This document shows, piece after piece, positions 33,543 to 44,828 of a DNA stretch of 64,000 nt. Source of the stretch: Methylobacterium durans (GTDB lineage: Bacteria > Pseudomonadota > Alphaproteobacteria > Rhizobiales > Beijerinckiaceae); contig NZ_CP029550.1 in NCBI RefSeq assembly GCF_003173715.1, forward strand, positions 2,666,001 through 2,730,000, written 5' to 3'. Both the position numbers and the translations under genes were made by a program. The notes under the pieces are model-generated. The model worked only from the letters and a program-made list of their open reading frames with translations, ran no database searches and was not told the DNA's origin. How positions within the stretch are numbered: position 1 is the first letter of the stretch; each line of letters starts with the position of its first letter.

Positions 33543-34595
33543 ATGTCTCATTTCAGGAAGAGTTTGCTTCACTCCGGCCTGGCAGCGATCGTCGCGCTGC
33601 CGCTCGGCGTGCTTGGCACGGCGCAGGCACAGGCCCACGTGAAGTGGTTCTGCGCCTTCAACGTCGCCGGGCAGCCCGAGGGGCTGCAGAACGTCCTCTG
33701 CCCCAATTTCGAGTGGCTGGTCGCCATCGCGCTCCTCTGCCTGATGGGCGGCTGCCTCATGGAAGGCACGCCCCTCGGCACCGCGCTGCTCAACGCCCTA
33801 GACCGGGTGACGACACGGCTGCGGACGGATACCGGGCTCCTCGTGCGGGTCGTCTGCGGCTTCTTCTTCGTGTCCCTGTGGAACCTCGGCGGCATCATCC
33901 TCACGCCCGAACTGAAGACCGACGCCGCCTGGGTCTCCTGGCTGCAACTCGGCATCGCCGCGATGCTGATCTGGAAGCGGACGCTGCCCGTCGCGGCGCT
34001 GGGCATCGTGTTCCTGTTCGGCCTCGCGACTTGGACCTACGGTGCGTTTCATCTCGCCGACTACCCGGTCTTCCTCGGCATCGCCGCCTACCTGGCGCTC
34101 ACCGGGCTCGACCGGACGCCGTTCGGCATCCGTCCGATCGACGTGGTGCGCGTCACCGCCGCGGTGACCCTGATGTGGGCCTCCGTGGAGAAGTGGGCTT
34201 ACCCGGATTGGACCGCGCCGCTCCTCGCGGCCAAGCCCGCCATGACGCTCGGGGCAAGCCCGGAGCTCTTCATGAAGGCCGCGGGCGTCATCGAGTTCAC
34301 CCTCGCCTTCGCGCTGATCTGGACGCCCCTCGTGCGCCGCGTCGCCGCCATCCTGCTGGCCGCCATCTTCATCTCGGCGGTCTTCGAGTTCGGCAAGATC
34401 GACGCGGTGGGCCATTCCGGCATCATCGTGGTGCTGCTCGGCATCGCCGCCGACGACGCCCGCACCGCGGCGACCCGCCGGGACGTCGTGCTGGCCCCCG
34501 CCTATTACGGCGCGGCGCTGGCGAGCTTCCTCGCCCTCTATTATGTGGGCCACGCGCTCCTCTACGGCACCTTCGCCACGCTGCCGACGATCTGA
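33543..34595 (+). CDS. Multi-pass membrane protein, DoxX-like
   Basis: A 350-residue integral membrane protein. A signal-like first segment (SGLAAIVALPLGVLGTAQAQ) is followed by about eight hydrophobic segments, with short polar loops (for example LWNLGGIILTPELKTDAAWV). The ASVEKWAYPDWTAPLL segment recalls DoxX-type proteins. I chose the ATG at 33543 because it begins the signal segment; the frame is open further upstream but without protein character. The region 33312-33542 before it is intergenic and AT-rich in part. The function is not known. Confidence 0.7.
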   Translation: MSHFRKSLLHSGLAAIVALPLGVLGTAQAQAHVKWFCAFNVAGQPEGLQNVLCPNFEWLVAIALLCLMGGCLMEGTPLGTALLNALDRVTTRLRTDTGLLVRVVCGFFFVSLWNLGGIILTPELKTDAAWVSWLQLGIAAMLIWKRTLPVAALGIVFLFGLATWTYGAFHLADYPVFLGIAAYLALTGLDRTPFGIRPIDVVRVTAAVTLMWASVEKWAYPDWTAPLLAAKPAMTLGASPELFMKAAGVIEFTLAFALIWTPLVRRVAAILLAAIFISAVFEFGKIDAVGHSGIIVVLLGIAADDARTAATRRDVVLAPAYYGAALASFLALYYVGHALLYGTFATLPTI

Positions 34596-34720
34596 CGAAC
34601 GGCCTGAAGCAATCGGTCGGCAGGGGCGGGCTTTCCTCGGGAGGCCCGCCGCGCCGCGTCTCGACGGCGAGGGAGACCCGCGGGAGGAGGACGGAAATCG
34701 GCAGGATCCTGATCGGCCTG

Positions 34721-35233
34721 ATGCTCGCCGGCCTCGGCTGCGCCGCGATGGGCCTCCTCCTCCTCGTCGCGCGAGGTGCGGAGCCCGGCGGCATCGAGGA
34801 GGTCTGGCTGCTCCTCGGCCCGCCCGACCTGGGGGCGGTCGATTTTCCGACGCTGCGGCGCGCGCGGCTCCCCATCGATGCGCTCGCCTGCCCGCCGGAA
34901 CACTGCCGCAACGCCGTTCCCGATCTCGTCCCGCCGCTGCTGCCGGTCTCGGGCGAGCGGTTGCGCGCCATCGTCGCCGAGGTGGCCACGGAGATGCCCG
35001 GCACAGAGCCCGTCTTCCAGGCCCGCTGGGCGGAGGAGGACCGCTACGTCACCCGCTCGTTCTGGCTGCGCCTGCCGGACACGATCAACGTGGCGATTAT
35101 CGGCGCCGGGGAGGAGCGATCGACGCTCGCCCTCTATTCCCGCAGCCAGGTCGCGCTGCACGATCTCGGCGGGAACCGGGCCCGCCTCGTCCGATGGCTG
35201 GAGCGGATCGCCGCTAAGGCGCGCACGCCCTGA
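34721..35233 (+). CDS. DUF1499 family protein
   Basis: About 170 residues. A single membrane anchor (MLAGLGCAAMGLLLLVARGA) is followed by the DUF1499 domain: QARWAEEDRYVTRSFWLRLP, DTINVAII, LALYSRSQVALHDLGGNRAR and VRWLERI. The start is uncertain because no ribosome site is clear near 34721. It follows the membrane protein on the same strand by about 125 bp. The function of DUF1499 is unknown. Confidence 0.75.
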   Translation: MLAGLGCAAMGLLLLVARGAEPGGIEEVWLLLGPPDLGAVDFPTLRRARLPIDALACPPEHCRNAVPDLVPPLLPVSGERLRAIVAEVATEMPGTEPVFQARWAEEDRYVTRSFWLRLPDTINVAIIGAGEERSTLALYSRSQVALHDLGGNRARLVRWLERIAAKARTP

Positions 35234-35243
35234 AAACGGGCCC

Positions 35244-35976
35244 TCAGCCGGGGGAGGGGGCCGGCACCAGCACGCGGGCGGGCGCGAGGCGGGCGGCGCG
35301 GCGCACCTGCCGCACGGCGACGGGGCGGTAGAGCTGCTTCGTGGCGTCGACCACGTGCAGCCCCGCGAAGGGCAGGGACAGCGCCGTGCCGAACCGCTCC
35401 CAGGCGCCGGCCGTCTGCAGGATCAGGCGCCCGCGCACGGGAGGCATATAGAGGGCCTCGGCCCATCCCTCCGGTGAGAACAGCGTGTCGCGCATCAGGC
35501 GGCCGAGCTGTGAGCGGCTGTAGGGCTGGCCGTGGCCGAAGGGCGTTGCCTCCCGCCGCGCCCAGACCCCTCGGCGGTTCGGCACCACCAGAATCATCCG
35601 GCCCCGGGGTCAGGGTGCGCCAGACTTCCTGCAGCAGCTCGGTCGGGCTCTCGACGGATTCGAGGGCGTGCACGAGGATCACGCGGTCCACCGCCGCCTC
35701 GGGCAGCGGCATCATGGTCGGGTCGGCAAGCGCCGAGCAGGAACGGCCGGAACCCGGCCAGTTCACCACGCCCTGCGTCGCCGGCATGAAGGCGAGGGTG
35801 CGCTCGGCGATACAGTGGACGGGGCCGAGATAGGGCGTCGCGTAGCCGAGCCCGAGGACGCGCAGGCCGGAGACCGAGCCGAGGAATCCGTGGATGGCCC
35901 GGCCCACGATCCGGTGCGTCACGCCCCCGAGGGGCGACGCGTAGAAGGCACGCAGGTCGGTGACGTCGAGACGCAT
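35244..35976 (-). pseudogene. SAM-dependent methyltransferase, frame broken
   Basis: The first frame (35976 inward) has the class I methyltransferase core: LRVLGLGYATPYLG, DPTMMPLPEAAVDRVILVHA, LESVESPTELLQEVWRTLTP. The rest (MILVVPNRRGVWARREATPF, GHGQPYSRSQL and a helical end) is in another frame down to 35244. The break is near 35605-35612 in a CCCCGGGG stretch. Two extra G would give TPGGRMILVV and a 244-residue protein of normal length. Given several similar breaks in core genes here, a sequencing error is likely. Substrate unknown. Convergent with the DUF1499 gene. Confidence 0.8.
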
Positions 35977-36163
35977 GGGCGGCGGGTTACGATACGTCGG
36001 CGTCGGGAGGCGGCACGGGATTGCTCCGCCCGGACCCCTCGCCGAATGGCTCCAAATGCTTCAATGGGGTTGCCGAGCGCCCGCGGCAAGCGGGTCGGCC
36101 CGGAACTCGCCGCGCCGGCCCAGGTTCTCCGCGGGATTGAGTCGGCAGACGAGGAGATCCGCC

Positions 36164-36943
36164 ATGGCCGCCCCGAAGCCCGAGATCCGCACCTTCCTCT
36201 GCCGCAGCGACAATATCGGCGTGCTGATGCGCGACCCCGCCACGGGGGCCTGCGCGGCGATCGACGTGCCCGAGGCCGCTCCGGTGCTGAAGGTCCTCGA
36301 CGAGACGGGCTGGCGCCTGACCGACATCCTCGTCACGCACCGCCACGCCGACCACATCGAGGGCATTCCCGAGGTGAAGCGGGCGACGGGCGCCCGGGTC
36401 ACGGCGCCCGCCAAGGCGGGCGGCGCGGTGCCGGAGGTCGACGTCGCCGTCTCCGAGGGCGACACGGTGCGGGTCGGCGACCTCGCGGGGCAGGTCTGGG
36501 AGACGCCGGGGCACTGCGCCGACCACGTCACCTACTGGTTCCGTGATGCCGGGATCGTCTTCGCGGGCGACACCCTGTTCACCCTCGGCTGCGGCCGGGT
36601 GATGGAGAGCCCGCCCGAGACCCTGTGGCACTCGCTGACCCGCTTTCTCGCCCTGCCCGATGGGACGGAAGTCTTCAGCGGCCACGATTACGTCCTGTCG
36701 AACGCCCGCTTCGCCCTGGCCGCGGAGCCCGATAACGAAAACTTGAAAGCGCGTGCCGAGGAGGCCGAGCGCGCGAGCCGGGAGAACCGCTTCCTCATCC
36801 CCTCGACGCTCGGCATCGAGCGGGCTACGAATCCTTTCCTGCGCAGCACCGAGTCGGCGCTCGCCCGTGCGGTCGATCTCAGCCCCGGGGCCGACCCGGC
36901 CGCGGTGTTCGTGGCCCTGAGAGCGTGGAAGAATCGGTTCTGA
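36164..36943 (+). CDS. gloB: Hydroxyacylglutathione hydrolase (glyoxalase II)
   Basis: A 259-residue metallo-beta-lactamase-fold hydrolase that splits S-lactoylglutathione to lactate and glutathione. The metal motif THRHADHIEG, the later GHCADHV and FAGDTLFTLGCGR, and FSGHDYV are all present. The C-terminal IPSTLGIERATNPFLR is the glutathione-binding tail of this family. GAGGAGA seven bases before the ATG at 36164 fixes the start; the frame is open further upstream. The partner enzyme gloA lies at 49861-50256. Confidence 0.9.
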   Translation: MAAPKPEIRTFLCRSDNIGVLMRDPATGACAAIDVPEAAPVLKVLDETGWRLTDILVTHRHADHIEGIPEVKRATGARVTAPAKAGGAVPEVDVAVSEGDTVRVGDLAGQVWETPGHCADHVTYWFRDAGIVFAGDTLFTLGCGRVMESPPETLWHSLTRFLALPDGTEVFSGHDYVLSNARFALAAEPDNENLKARAEEAERASRENRFLIPSTLGIERATNPFLRSTESALARAVDLSPGADPAAVFVALRAWKNRF

Positions 36944-37247
36944 TCCGAACCATTCAAGAAAAATTTATTGCCATCTCAAACAAAACTGAACATATGACAG
37001 CGGTGGAGCTTTGAAACGCTCCATCGCTCACGGCCCCGGCGGGGCTGCGCACACGTCGTCAGAAGCGTGCAGTGGCGCGCTTCCGTTGGTCAGATGGGGG
37101 TCTGTCTCGCCGTATCATCTCTCCCCCTCCCGCCTTCCTCTCCCTTTCGTACAGCCGGAACGCGCCGACGAACCCGAACGGACCGAGACCGTCCGCGAAG
37201 ACAGGCTTGAGCCAGTCGCGGTCGAGGAGGCCCACGGCCCTGTCCGC
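36944..37247. other. Intergenic region between gloB and the TetR gene
   Basis: The first 60 bases are AT-rich (AAGAAAAATTTATTGCC and following) and could hold a promoter. The frame of the regulator is open through here but the residues have no family character. No RNA or repeat was found. Confidence 0.4.
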
Positions 37248-37895
37248 ATGCCCGGTCGATCGACGGCCCGCCTGACGGGTCCGGCGGCGCGCGCACGCCC
37301 GACGCCGGTCTCTGCGGACGTTCGGCTGCTCGCCATCGCGACGGAGCACCTCGCCCGCCTCGGCCCGAAGCGCGTCACCGTCGTCGCGGTGGCCGCCGAA
37401 GCCGGCATGACCCATGCGAACGTCTACCGCTACTTCCCGTCGAAGGACGCGCTCCTCGACGCCGTGGCCGGGCGCTGGCTGCGCGACGTCGAGACCCGCC
37501 TCGCCGGTATCGCCGATGGGCCCGATCCCGCCGACGACAAGATCGAACGGCTGCTCGGCGCCCTCTCGGCGGTGCAGCGGGATGCCCTCGTCGACGAGCC
37601 CAACCTGTTCGCGGTGCATCTCGACGCGACCGTCGAGGCGCGCCCGATCGCACGGCGTCACCGGGTCCGGCTGCGCAGCCTCGTGGAGCGGATCGTCGAG
37701 GAGGGCATGGCGACCGGCGCCTTCTCGGCCCGGGACCGCGAGCGGGCCATCGCCTACATCTTCGACGCGAGCTACCGCTTCACCCATCCCCTCGCGATCC
37801 AGCACGACTCGGACGTGCCCCGCGATCTTGTCGAGGCCCGGCTCGGCGCCGTGATCCACGCGATCCAGCGCGTCCTGCGCGCGGGCATTTTGTAG
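37248..37895 (+). CDS. TetR-family transcriptional regulator
   Basis: A 215-residue regulator. The N-terminal helix-turn-helix reads KRVTVVAVAAEAGMTHANVY then RYFPSKDALLDAVAG, the TetR signature. The C-terminal ligand domain ends in helices EARLGAVIHAIQRVLRAGIL. I started at the ATG at 37248 because the upstream residues do not look like protein. A perfect 11-bp inverted repeat directly follows its stop codon, in the region before mdh. Target and ligand are unknown. Confidence 0.85.
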   Translation: MPGRSTARLTGPAARARPTPVSADVRLLAIATEHLARLGPKRVTVVAVAAEAGMTHANVYRYFPSKDALLDAVAGRWLRDVETRLAGIADGPDPADDKIERLLGALSAVQRDALVDEPNLFAVHLDATVEARPIARRHRVRLRSLVERIVEEGMATGAFSARDRERAIAYIFDASYRFTHPLAIQHDSDVPRDLVEARLGAVIHAIQRVLRAGIL

Positions 37896-37896
37896 G

Positions 37897-37928
37897 CGAA
37901 GTGACAGGATTTAATATCTGTCACTTCG
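37897..37928. promoter_or_regulatory. Perfect 11-bp inverted repeat after the TetR gene
   Basis: CGAAGTGACAG and CTGTCACTTCG pair perfectly around a 10-nt AT-rich centre. No T-tract follows, so it is a weak terminator candidate. It is also long enough to be an operator, for example for the adjacent TetR regulator or for the mdh promoter 270 bp downstream. The two options cannot be separated by eye. Confidence 0.55.
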
Positions 37929-37983
37929 TGCTCCCGGCGGCCAGCCGGACCGCGTGGCCAGCCTAAAGCCTTCGTCCCGCTGA

Positions 37984-39158
<1,175 letters not shown>

Positions 39159-39232
39159 GCGTTTCGGGCGGGAGGCCGGAGGCCGTCCGCCCGCCTCCCC
39201 TTCCGCTGCTCGCACCCCCGGACGAGGCTGCC

Positions 39233-40429
39233 ATGAACATACACGAGTATCAGGCGAAGGGGGTTTTGCGGGAGTTCGGGGTTCCGGTCTCGCGGGGTGT
39301 TGCGATCTTCGACGCATCGGAGGCGGAGGGCGCGGCGCGCGAGCTTGGCGGTCCGGTCTGGGTGGTCAAGAGCCAGATCCACGCGGGCGGGCGCGGCAAG
39401 GGCAGCTTCCAGGGCGCGGCGCCGGGCGCCAAGGGCGGCGTGCGCGTCTCCAAGTCGGCCGAGGAGGTCGTCCAGAACGCCCGCGAGATGCTGGGCCAGA
39501 CCCTGGTCACCGTGCAGACCGGGCCGGCCGGCAAGCAGGTCAACCGCCTCTACATCGAGGAGGGCGCCCAGATCGCGGCCGAGTTCTACCTCTCGATGCT
39601 GGTCGACCGGGCCACGGGCGGCGTCGCCTTCGTGGTCTCGACCGAGGGCGGCATGGACATCGAGGCGGTTGCCCACGACAGCCCGGAGAAGATCCACACC
39701 ATCCCGGTCGATCCGGCCACCGGCATCCAGCCCCATCACGGCCGCGCGGTGGCGCGCGCCCTCGGCCTGTCGGGGGCCCAGGCCAAGCAGGCCGAGGCGC
39801 TGAGCGCCAATCTCTACCGGGCGTTTGTCGAGAAGGACATGAGCCTGCTCGAGATCAACCCGCTGGTGCTGACCGCCACGGGCGAGCTCAAGTGCCTGGA
39901 CGCCAAGATCGCCTTCGACGGCAACGCGCTCTACCGCCATCCCGACATCGTGGGCCTTCGCGACGAGACCGAGGAGGACGCCAAGGAGATCGAGGCCTCC
40001 AAGCACGATCTCGCCTACATCGCGCTGGATGGCACGATCGGCTGCATGGTCAACGGGGCGGGGCTGGCCATGGCCACGCTCGACATCATCAAGCTCTACG
40101 GCGAGGAGCCGGCCAACTTCCTGGATGTGGGCGGGGGCGCCAGCGAGGAGAAGGTGACGGCGGCCTTCCAGATCATCACGGCCGATCCGAACGTGAAGGG
40201 GATTCTGGTCAACATCTTCGGCGGGATCATGAAGTGCGACGTGATCGCGCGCGGGGTGATCGCGGCGGTGAAGACGGTGGGGCTGTCGGTGCCGCTGGTG
40301 GTGCGGCTGGAGGGCACGAACGTGGAGGAGGGCAAGGCGATCATCCGGGGCTCGGGGCTCAACGTGATCCCGGCCGACGATCTGGACGATGCCGCGCAGA
40401 AGATCGTGGCCGCGGTGAAGGGAGCCTGA
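39233..40429 (+). CDS. sucC: Succinate-CoA ligase, beta subunit
   Basis: A 398-residue ATP-grasp subunit, full family length. It starts [20 protein letters not shown]. Further marks are [13 protein letters not shown] (nucleotide site), [20 protein letters not shown] (metal site), and [17 protein letters not shown] with [17 protein letters not shown] near the end. With SucD it converts succinyl-CoA to succinate with formation of ATP or GTP. It lies 74 bp after mdh and is followed one base later by sucD. Confidence 0.97.
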   Translation: MNIHEYQAKGVLREFGVPVSRGVAIFDASEAEGAARELGGPVWVVKSQIHAGGRGKGSFQGAAPGAKGGVRVSKSAEEVVQNAREMLGQTLVTVQTGPAGKQVNRLYIEEGAQIAAEFYLSMLVDRATGGVAFVVSTEGGMDIEAVAHDSPEKIHTIPVDPATGIQPHHGRAVARALGLSGAQAKQAEALSANLYRAFVEKDMSLLEINPLVLTATGELKCLDAKIAFDGNALYRHPDIVGLRDETEEDAKEIEASKHDLAYIALDGTIGCMVNGAGLAMATLDIIKLYGEEPANFLDVGGGASEEKVTAAFQIITADPNVKGILVNIFGGIMKCDVIARGVIAAVKTVGLSVPLVVRLEGTNVEEGKAIIRGSGLNVIPADDLDDAAQKIVAAVKGA

Positions 40430-40430
40430 C

Positions 40431-41314
40431 ATGTCGGTGATGATCGATGCCAACACCCGGGTGATCTGCCAGGGCTTCACGGGCAAGAACGGCACCTTCC
40501 ACTCGGAGCAGGCGATCGCCTACGGCACCAAGATGGTGGGGGGCACGAGCCCGGGCAAAGGCGGGGCGACGCATCTGGGGCTGCCGGTGTTCGACACGGT
40601 GGCGGAGGCGCGGGAAGCCACGGGGGCGGAGGCGAGCGTGGTCTACGTGCCGCCGCCGGGAGCGGCGGACGCGATCCTGGAGGCGGTGGCGGCGGAGGTG
40701 CCGTTGATCGTGTGCATCACGGAGGGGATCCCGGTCCTCGACATGGTGCGGGTGAAGCGGGCGCTGGTGGGCTCGAAGTCGCGGCTTGTGGGCCCGAACT
40801 GCCCCGGGATCGTGACGGCGGGGGAGAGCAAGATCGGGATCATGCCGGCCAACATCTTCCGTCCGGGCAGCGTGGGGATCGTGTCGCGGTCGGGCACGCT
40901 GACCTACGAGGCGGTGTTCCAGACGACGACGGCGGGTCTTGGCCAGACGACGGCGGTTGGGATCGGGGGGACCCGGTCAAGGGGACGGAGTTCATCGACG
41001 TCCTGGAGCTGTTCCTGGCGGATCCGAAGACGGAGTCGATCGTGATGATCGGGGAGATCGGGGGCTCTGCGGAGGAGGAGGCGGCGCAGTTCCTGGCGGA
41101 CGAGGCGCGGCGGGGCCGCCGGAAGCCGACGGTGGGGTTCATCGCGGGGCGGACGGCGCCGCCGGGGCGGCGGATGGGTCACGCGGGGGCGATCATCTCG
41201 GGGGGCAAGGGGGGCGCCGAGGACAAGATCGCGGCGATGGAGGCGGCGGGCATCCGGGTCTCGCCCTCGCCCGCCCGCCTCGGATCAACCCTCGTCGATA
41301 CCCTCAAGGGATGA
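40431..41314 (+). CDS. sucD: Succinate-CoA ligase, alpha subunit, frame broken by one missing base
   Basis: The alpha subunit carries the CoA site ([28 protein letters not shown]) and the phosphohistidine in [15 protein letters not shown]. The frame breaks at the G run 40965-40970: seven G would read [13 protein letters not shown] and give a 294-residue protein, the family length. This enzyme should be needed for the TCA cycle, so a base missing from the data is more likely than a mutation. It starts immediately after sucC. Confidence 0.93.
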
Positions 41315-41481
41315 GGCCCGCCGGCAGCTGCCCTGCGGCTGCCGCAGCCGCCGCGTACCCATATGAGCGGCAGACGCGCTCCGGCCGATAGCCCGGGACG
41401 CGGTCCGAAGACGGTTCAAGGCGGAGCCGGCCGCGCGAGCGGCCCCAGGAATCCTCCGCGCAACTCTGGGATGGACGGACG

Positions 41482-44466
41482 ATGGCACGTCAGGACGTCA
41501 ACGAAGCGCTCCTCGAAACCTCGTTCCTCTACGGCGGCAACGCCGCCTATATCGAGGAATTGCAGGCGGCCTTCGCGCGCGACCCGAGCTCGGTCGATCC
41601 CGAGTGGCAGGACTTCTTCCGCTCCCTCGGCGAGGATGGGACCCTCGTCGAGAAGAACGCCGCCGGCGCATCCTGGGAGAAGCCGAACTGGCCGGTGCCG
41701 CTCAACGGCGAGATCGTCTCCGCCCTCGACGGGAACTGGGGCGCCCTGGAGAAGGCGATCGGCGACAAGATCGTCGCGCGCGACGCCGGCAAGGAGAAGG
41801 GGGCCGCCGGCGCCGCCATCGTCGCCAAGACCGGCGTCTCGGTCGAGCAGGCGACCAAGGATTCGGTCCGCGCGATCATGCTGATCCGCGCCTACCGCAT
41901 GCGCGGCCATCTCCACGCCAAGCTCGATCCCCTCGGTCTCGCCCCGCGCGGCGACCACGAGGAGCTGCACCCGCAGCATTACGGTTTCCAGGAGCCGGAC
42001 TGGGACCGCCCGATCTTCCTCGACAACGTGCTCGGTCTCGAGTTCTCGACCATCCGCGAGATCGTGAAGATCCTGGAGCGCACCTATTGCCAGACGCTCG
42101 GCGTCGAGTTCATGCACATCTCCGACCCGGCCGAGAAGGCTTGGATCCAGGAGCGCATCGAGGGCAAGGACAAGGAGATCTCGTTCACGCCGGAAGGGCG
42201 CCGCGCGATCCTCAACAAGCTGATCGAGGCGGAGGGCTTCGAGAAGTTCCTCGACCTCAAGTACACCGGCACCAAGCGCTTCGGCCTCGACGGCTCGGAA
42301 TCGATGGTCCCGGCGTTGGAGCAGATCATCAAGCGCGGTGGCGCCCTCGGCGTCGAGGAGATCGTGCTGGGCATGGCCCATCGCGGCCGCCTCAACGTGC
42401 TGACCAACGTGATGGCCAAGCCCTTCCGGGCGGTCTTCAACGAGTTCAAGGGCGGTTCGTCCTCGCCGGCCGAGGTCGAGGGCTCGGGCGACGTGAAATA
42501 CCATCTCGGCGCCTCGTCCGACCGCAACTTCGACGGCAACGACGTCCACCTCTCGCTCACCGCCAACCCCTCGCATCTCGAGATCGTCGATCCGGTGGTG
42601 CTGGGTAAGGTGCGCGCCAAGCAGGATCAGTTGGCCAAGCCCAATGTCGACCGCAAGAAGGTGCTGCCACTCCTCATCCACGGCGACGCGGCCTTCGCGG
42701 GCCAGGGCGTGGTGGCGGAGTGCTTCGGCCTGTCGGGCCTGAAGGGCCACCGCACCGGCGGCTCCGTCCACTTCATCATCAACAACCAGATCGGCTTCAC
42801 GACCGACCCGCGCTTCTCGCGCTCCTCGCCCTATCCGTCCGACGTGGCGAAGATGGTCGAGGCGCCGATCTTCCACTGCAACGGCGACGACCCGGAGGCC
42901 GTGACCTTCGCGGCCAAGGTCGCCACCGAGTACCGGCAGAAATTCGGCAAGCCCGTCGTGGTGGACATGCTCTGCTACCGGCGCTTCGGCCACAACGAGG
43001 GCGACGAGCCCGCCTTCACGCAGCCGAAGATGTACCAGCGGATCCGCAAGCATCCGACGGTGCTGGAGACCTACGGCCGCAAGCTCGTCGAATCGGGCGC
43101 CGTCACGCAGGAGGCCCTCGACGCCCGCAAGGCCGAGTTCCGGGGCATGCTCGACAGCGAACTGGACGTCGCCGGCAACTACAAGGCCAACAAGGCGGAT
43201 TGGCTCGACGGCCGCTGGTCCGGCTTCAAGGCCGTGCGCGAGGACGTGGACGATCCGCGCCGCGGGCGCACCGGCGTGCCCGCCGAGACGCTCCGCGAGA
43301 TCGGCCAGAAGATCACGCAGGCGCCCCCCGGCTTCCACCTGCACCGGACCATCCAGCGCTTCCTCGACAACCGCGCCAAGGCGGTGGAGACGGGGCAGGG
43401 CATCGATTGGGCGACCGCCGAGGCGCTGGCCTTCGGCTCTCTCCTCCTCGAAGGCCACCGGGTCCGTCTTTCCGGCCAGGACGTCGAGCGCGGCACCTTC
43501 TCGCAGCGCCACGCCGTCGTGGTCGACCAGGAGAACGAGCAGCGCTACACGCCGCTAAATTCCGTCCGCGAGGGGCAGGCGCACCTGGAGGTCATCAACT
43601 CGATGCTCTCCGAGGAGGCGGTGCTCGGCTTCGAGTACGGCTACTCGCTCGCCGAGCCGAACGCCCTCGTCCTGTGGGAGGCGCAGTTCGGCGACTTCGC
43701 CAACGGCGCGCAGGTCGTCGTCGACCAGTTCATCTCGAGCGGCGAGCGCAAGTGGCTGCGCATGTCCGGCCTCGTGATGCTGCTGCCGCACGGCTACGAG
43801 GGGCAGGGCCCGGAGCACTCCTCCGCGCGCCTTGAGCGCTACCTGCAGATGTGCGCCGAGGACAACATGCAGGTCGCCAACGTCACCACGCCCTCGAACT
43901 ACTTCCACATCCTGCGTCGCCAGTTGAAGCGCGACTTCCGCAAGCCGCTCGTGCTGATGACCCCGAAATCGCTCCTGCGCCACAAGCGGGCGGTCTCGAG
44001 CCTCGACGCGATCTCGGAGGATTCGACCTTCCACCGCATCCTGTGGGACGACGCGGAGCACGAGGAGGGCGGCATCAAGCTCGTCAAGGACGACAAGGTG
44101 CGGCGCGTCGTGCTCTGTTCGGGCAAGGTCTACTACGACCTCTACGAGGAGCGCGAGAAGCGCGGCGTCAGCGATGTCTACCTGATGCGCGTCGAGCAGC
44201 TCTACCCGTTCCCCCTCAAGGCCCTCGCCACGGAGATGAGCCGCTTCCGCAACGCGGAGGTGGTCTGGTGCCAGGAGGAGCCCAAGAACATGGGCTCTTG
44301 GAGCTTCGTCGAGCCCTACCTCGAGTGGGTGCTCGGCCAGGCCGGCGCCTCGGTGAAGCGGGTCCGCTACGTCGGCCGCCCGGCCTCCGCCTCGACGGCG
44401 GTGGGCCAGATGTCGAAGCATCAGGCGCAGCTCCAGGCCTTCCTCAACGAGGCGCTGGCGGTCTGA
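41482..44466 (+). CDS. sucA: 2-Oxoglutarate dehydrogenase E1 component
   Basis: A 994-residue thiamine-diphosphate enzyme that decarboxylates 2-oxoglutarate and passes succinyl to the lipoyl groups of SucB. The N-terminus has LYGGNAAYIEELQAAFARDP, the family's E2-contacting helix. The core shows VLGMAHRGRLNVLTNV, HGDAAFAGQGVVAEC and HFIINNQIGFTTDPR (cofactor site), then GYSLAEPNALVLWEAQFGDF and LPHGYEGQGPEHSSARLERY in the C-terminal half. Length is normal. It is part of the mdh-suc operon, 167 bp after sucD. Confidence 0.97.
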   Translation: MARQDVNEALLETSFLYGGNAAYIEELQAAFARDPSSVDPEWQDFFRSLGEDGTLVEKNAAGASWEKPNWPVPLNGEIVSALDGNWGALEKAIGDKIVARDAGKEKGAAGAAIVAKTGVSVEQATKDSVRAIMLIRAYRMRGHLHAKLDPLGLAPRGDHEELHPQHYGFQEPDWDRPIFLDNVLGLEFSTIREIVKILERTYCQTLGVEFMHISDPAEKAWIQERIEGKDKEISFTPEGRRAILNKLIEAEGFEKFLDLKYTGTKRFGLDGSESMVPALEQIIKRGGALGVEEIVLGMAHRGRLNVLTNVMAKPFRAVFNEFKGGSSSPAEVEGSGDVKYHLGASSDRNFDGNDVHLSLTANPSHLEIVDPVVLGKVRAKQDQLAKPNVDRKKVLPLLIHGDAAFAGQGVVAECFGLSGLKGHRTGGSVHFIINNQIGFTTDPRFSRSSPYPSDVAKMVEAPIFHCNGDDPEAVTFAAKVATEYRQKFGKPVVVDMLCYRRFGHNEGDEPAFTQPKMYQRIRKHPTVLETYGRKLVESGAVTQEALDARKAEFRGMLDSELDVAGNYKANKADWLDGRWSGFKAVREDVDDPRRGRTGVPAETLREIGQKITQAPPGFHLHRTIQRFLDNRAKAVETGQGIDWATAEALAFGSLLLEGHRVRLSGQDVERGTFSQRHAVVVDQENEQRYTPLNSVREGQAHLEVINSMLSEEAVLGFEYGYSLAEPNALVLWEAQFGDFANGAQVVVDQFISSGERKWLRMSGLVMLLPHGYEGQGPEHSSARLERYLQMCAEDNMQVANVTTPSNYFHILRRQLKRDFRKPLVLMTPKSLLRHKRAVSSLDAISEDSTFHRILWDDAEHEEGGIKLVKDDKVRRVVLCSGKVYYDLYEEREKRGVSDVYLMRVEQLYPFPLKALATEMSRFRNAEVVWCQEEPKNMGSWSFVEPYLEWVLGQAGASVKRVRYVGRPASASTAVGQMSKHQAQLQAFLNEALAV

Positions 44467-44473
44467 GCGGACG

Positions 44474-44776
44474 ATGGCCTACTTCCTGCTCCGCCTGACG
44501 CCGCCTCGGCCGACCTTCCCGTTCGACGCGACGGAAGGCGAGAAGGCGCTGTTCCACGAGCACGCGGCCTACTGGTTGGAGCGGGCCGAGGCCGGCGCCG
44601 CCCTCGCGGTCGGGCCGGTCTTCGAGGCTTCGGGCGCCTGGGGCCTCGCCCTCGTCGAGGCGGAGGACGAGGACGCCGCGCGCGCCCTCGGGGAGGGCGA
44701 CCCGGTCATCCTCGCGGCAGCCGGGTTCACCTACGCCGTCTCGGCCGTTCCGTCGTTGATCCTGCGGCCCCATTGA
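44474..44776 (+). CDS. YCII-related domain protein
   Basis: A 100-residue small alpha-beta protein beginning [20 protein letters not shown], with the [20 protein letters not shown] and [20 protein letters not shown] segments of the YCII family. It has the conserved His near residue 30. It is inserted between sucA (8 bp before) and sucB (52 bp after), so it is cotranscribed with the dehydrogenase complex. Members of this family are poorly understood; some act on small aromatic or lactone substrates. A role with 2-oxoglutarate metabolism is only suggested by position. Confidence 0.8.
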   Translation: MAYFLLRLTPPRPTFPFDATEGEKALFHEHAAYWLERAEAGAALAVGPVFEASGAWGLALVEAEDEDAARALGEGDPVILAAAGFTYAVSAVPSLILRPH

Positions 44777-44828
44777 GCCCGGCCGCGCACTAGTCAGAGG
44801 AGGTCCCCGCAGCGGGGGCATAGAGAGC

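Noticed and set aside
33644..35233. 529-codon frame spanning the membrane protein and the DUF1499 protein
   Set aside because: Its first two thirds are an out-of-frame reading of the membrane protein gene; only the end is the DUF1499 protein.
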